DNA of 14,363 nucleotides from NCBI GenBank assembly GCA_002400365.1, contig DHFK01000121.1:1-14363 (forward strand), written 5' to 3'. Below, in pieces: positions 12,284-14,363 of this stretch (positions within the stretch are counted from its first letter, which is position 1; every line of letters begins with the position of its first letter). This DNA is from Anaerolineales bacterium UBA4826 (GTDB taxonomy: Bacteria > Chloroflexota > Anaerolineae > UBA4142). Below the pieces are notes generated by a model that searched no databases, was not told the DNA's origin, and saw only the letters and a list, made by a program, of their open reading frames with translations. The position numbers were made by a program, and so were the translations under genes.

Positions 12284-14347
12284 ATGCCCGAATTCAAACT
12301 CGTTTCCCCCTTTCAACCCACCGGCGATCAGCCCACCGCGATCGCCAAACTTGTCGAAGGCATCCAGCGCGGCGACAAGTACCAAACGCTGCTCGGCGCG
12401 ACGGCGACCGGCAAGACCTTCGTCATGGCGGCAATCATTGAGAAGGCGCAAAAGCCGACGCTGGTGATCGCGCACAACAAGACGCTCGCCGCGCAATTGT
12501 ATTCCGAATTCCGCGAGTTCTTTCCGCACAACGCGGTCGAGTACTTTGTCTCGTACTACGACTATTACCAGCCCGAAGCGTACGTGCCCAAGCAAGACCT
12601 CTACATCGAAAAAGATTCGGACATCAACGAGGAAATTGACCGCTTGCGCCTCGCCGCGACGAGCGCGCTCCTCTCGCGCCGCGACGTCGTCATCGTCGCG
12701 TCCGTGTCGTGCATCTACGGCTTGGGGTCGCCCGAAGATTATGGGCGCGTCACGCTTTCGCTCAAGCGCGGGGAAACGCGCAACCGCGACAAGGTGCTGC
12801 GACACCTCGTCGAAATCCACTACGAACGGAACGATTTCGACCTGGGGCGCGGCAAGTTCCGCGTGCGCGGCGACACGCTCGAAGTCGCGCCGGCGTACGG
12901 CACGAACGCGTACCGCATCGAATTCTTCGGCGACGAGATTGACCGCATCGTCGAGATTGATACGACGACCGGCGAAGTGCTGCTCGAACACGACGCGATT
13001 GACGTTTTCCCCGCAAAGCACTTTATCACCCCGGAAGACAAACTCGCCGCCGCGCTGCAAGACATCGAAAAGGAACTCGCCGACCAGGTCGCCCGGTTCA
13101 AGGCGCAAGAAAAACGGCTCGAAGCGCAGCGCATCGAACAGCGCACCAAGTACGATCTCGAAATGCTGCGCGAAATCGGTTACTGCAGCGGCATCGAAAA
13201 CTATTCGCGTCCGCTCGCGCAGCGCGCGCCCGGCTCGCCGCCGTGGACGTTGCTCGATTACTTTCCCGACCACTTTATGATGTTCATTGACGAATCGCAC
13301 ATGACCGTCCCGCAGATTCACGGCATGTTCAACGGCGACCGCGCGCGCAAAGAAACGCTGGTCGAGTACGGTTTTCGCCTGCCCAGCGCGCTCGACAATC
13401 GTCCGCTCCGTTTTGACGAATTCGAGAAGAAGATTCATCAGGTCATTTTTGTGAGCGCGACGCCCGCAGCCTACGAATTAAAAGTGAGCGCGCAAGTCGC
13501 CGAGCAGATCATCCGCCCCACCGGACTGGTTGACCCGGAAGTGATCGTCCGCCCGATCAAAGGGCAAATTGACGACTTGATCGCAGAAATCAAAAAGCGC
13601 GTGGAACGCCACGAGCGCGCGCTGGTCACGACGCTCACCAAGCGGATGGCGGAAGACCTCGCCGATTATTTGCACGACCTCGGCATCAAGGTGCATTATC
13701 TCCATTCGGAAGTGCAAACGCTCGAGCGCGTCGAGATTCTGCGCGACCTGCGCCTCGGCGTGCACGACGTCGTGGTCGGCATCAACCTCCTGCGCGAAGG
13801 GCTCGACCTGCCGGAAGTTTCGTTGGTCGCGATTCTCGACGCGGACAAAGAAGGGTTCCTCCGCAGCGAGACCTCGCTCATTCAGACGATCGGGCGCGCG
13901 GCGCGGCACGTCAACGGCCAGGTCATTATGTACGCGGATACGATGACCGATTCGATGAAGCGCGCGATAGACGAGACGAATCGCCGCCGCAAGGTTCAGC
14001 TGGAACACAATGCGAAACACGGCATCGTGCCGCAAGGGATCGTCAAACAAGTGCACGATCTCACTAGCCGCGTGCGCGTCGCGGCAGAGTCCAAGGCGGA
14101 ATACAAAGCCGGCGGACTAGGCGCGATTCCGAAATCCGAGGGCGCGCGCTTGATCGCGGAATTGGAAAAGCAAATGAAGCAAGCCGCGCAGAACTGGGAG
14201 TTTGAAAAAGCCGCGCTCTTGCGCGATCAGATTCTCGAACTGCGGCAGATGATGGACGCGCAAGATCCGCGCCCGGCATGGGAAAAGGTGAGGGACCAAG
14301 AGGCGGCGGACTATGTGAGGGAACTCAGGGAAAAACGCAAAACGTGA
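12284..14347 (+). CDS. uvrB: Excinuclease ABC subunit B (UvrB)
   Basis: This 687-residue protein is the damage-verifying helicase-like subunit of nucleotide excision repair. It is loaded on DNA by UvrA and recruits UvrC. Visible parts are the N-terminal PFQPTGDQPTAI, Walker A GATATGKT (38-45, K44), the damage-probing hairpin YFVSYYDYYQPEAYVP (about 87-102, with Y91, Y92, Y94 and Y95), the Walker B FIDESHMTVPQ (D336, E337), the helicase motif VGINLLREGLDLPEVSLVAILDADKEGFLRS, the QTIGRAARH motif VI, and a C-terminal UVR motif (about 620-655) for UvrC or UvrB contact. Length is normal for the family. The start at 12284 is fixed by the conserved MPEFKLVSPFQPTGDQP and by GGAG (12275-12278) five bases upstream; the open frame to 12122 runs through a repeat and the promoter. 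It is complete within the window. Confidence 0.97.
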   Translation: MPEFKLVSPFQPTGDQPTAIAKLVEGIQRGDKYQTLLGATATGKTFVMAAIIEKAQKPTLVIAHNKTLAAQLYSEFREFFPHNAVEYFVSYYDYYQPEAYVPKQDLYIEKDSDINEEIDRLRLAATSALLSRRDVVIVASVSCIYGLGSPEDYGRVTLSLKRGETRNRDKVLRHLVEIHYERNDFDLGRGKFRVRGDTLEVAPAYGTNAYRIEFFGDEIDRIVEIDTTTGEVLLEHDAIDVFPAKHFITPEDKLAAALQDIEKELADQVARFKAQEKRLEAQRIEQRTKYDLEMLREIGYCSGIENYSRPLAQRAPGSPPWTLLDYFPDHFMMFIDESHMTVPQIHGMFNGDRARKETLVEYGFRLPSALDNRPLRFDEFEKKIHQVIFVSATPAAYELKVSAQVAEQIIRPTGLVDPEVIVRPIKGQIDDLIAEIKKRVERHERALVTTLTKRMAEDLADYLHDLGIKVHYLHSEVQTLERVEILRDLRLGVHDVVVGINLLREGLDLPEVSLVAILDADKEGFLRSETSLIQTIGRAARHVNGQVIMYADTMTDSMKRAIDETNRRRKVQLEHNAKHGIVPQGIVKQVHDLTSRVRVAAESKAEYKAGGLGAIPKSEGARLIAELEKQMKQAAQNWEFEKAALLRDQILELRQMMDAQDPRPAWEKVRDQEAADYVRELREKRKT

Positions 14348-14363
14348 ACCGTAACGCCGCGCA

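Noticed and set aside
12281..13438. Minus-strand open frame of 385 codons opposite uvrB
   Set aside because: It is antisense to highly conserved UvrB sequence; no independent start signal or domain.

Overview
The window looks like chromosomal DNA from a GC-rich bacterium, most probably a Chloroflexota (Anaerolineae-like) lineage. That placement is an inference from gene content and style: a fused homocysteine methyltransferase/MTHFR, CpaE-like receiver-ATPase proteins, a Thr/Pro-rich YVTN-type surface protein, and short heptamer/decamer repeats in the gaps. No rRNA, tRNA or CRISPR array was seen. No gap between genes exceeds about 240 bases.

Layout. Positions 1-1482 hold an apparently complete IS4-family insertion sequence with 19-bp imperfect terminal inverted repeats (17/19) and an intact DDE transposase on the minus strand. 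A small cupin gene follows on the plus strand (1576-2064). It converges with a minus-strand pair: a YjjX-type inosine/xanthosine triphosphatase (2088-2609) and a MATE efflux pump (2687-4072). Two back-to-back sigma70-type promoters at 4150-4219 drive the MATE gene leftward and a leucyl aminopeptidase (M17, PepA type) rightward. The aminopeptidase (4262-5782) is followed by a bifunctional homocysteine S-methyltransferase/methylenetetrahydrofolate reductase (5880-7832), then a lipoprotein with an NTF2/SnoaL-like domain (7890-8411) that has its own promoter and a strong intrinsic terminator.

Positions 8570-12043 form a compact three-gene operon: a receiver domain fused to a CpaE/MinD-type ATPase, an unfamiliar Rossmann-like protein resembling the nucleoside-deoxyribosyltransferase/TIR fold, and a protein with a cytoplasmic winged helix, one membrane helix, a Thr/Pro linker and an external beta-propeller. 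This is the part of the window most likely to be an undescribed system. It reads as a signalling unit linking an outside sensor to a DNA-binding or ATPase module, but its function is unknown. UvrB (12284-14347), with its own promoter, closes the window.

A second theme is a set of short purine-rich tandem repeats arranged as hairpin arms. Units are 7 bp at 2614-2674, 5788-5864 and 6571-6641, and 10 bp at 12061-12184. Three lie between genes. The one at 6571-6641 lies inside the methyltransferase/MTHFR reading frame, where it seems to have added about 20 residues without breaking the frame.

Four plus-strand promoters (before pepA, the lipoprotein gene, the receiver-ATPase gene and uvrB) share an extended -10 of the form TGnTAnnAT with 16-17 bp spacers.
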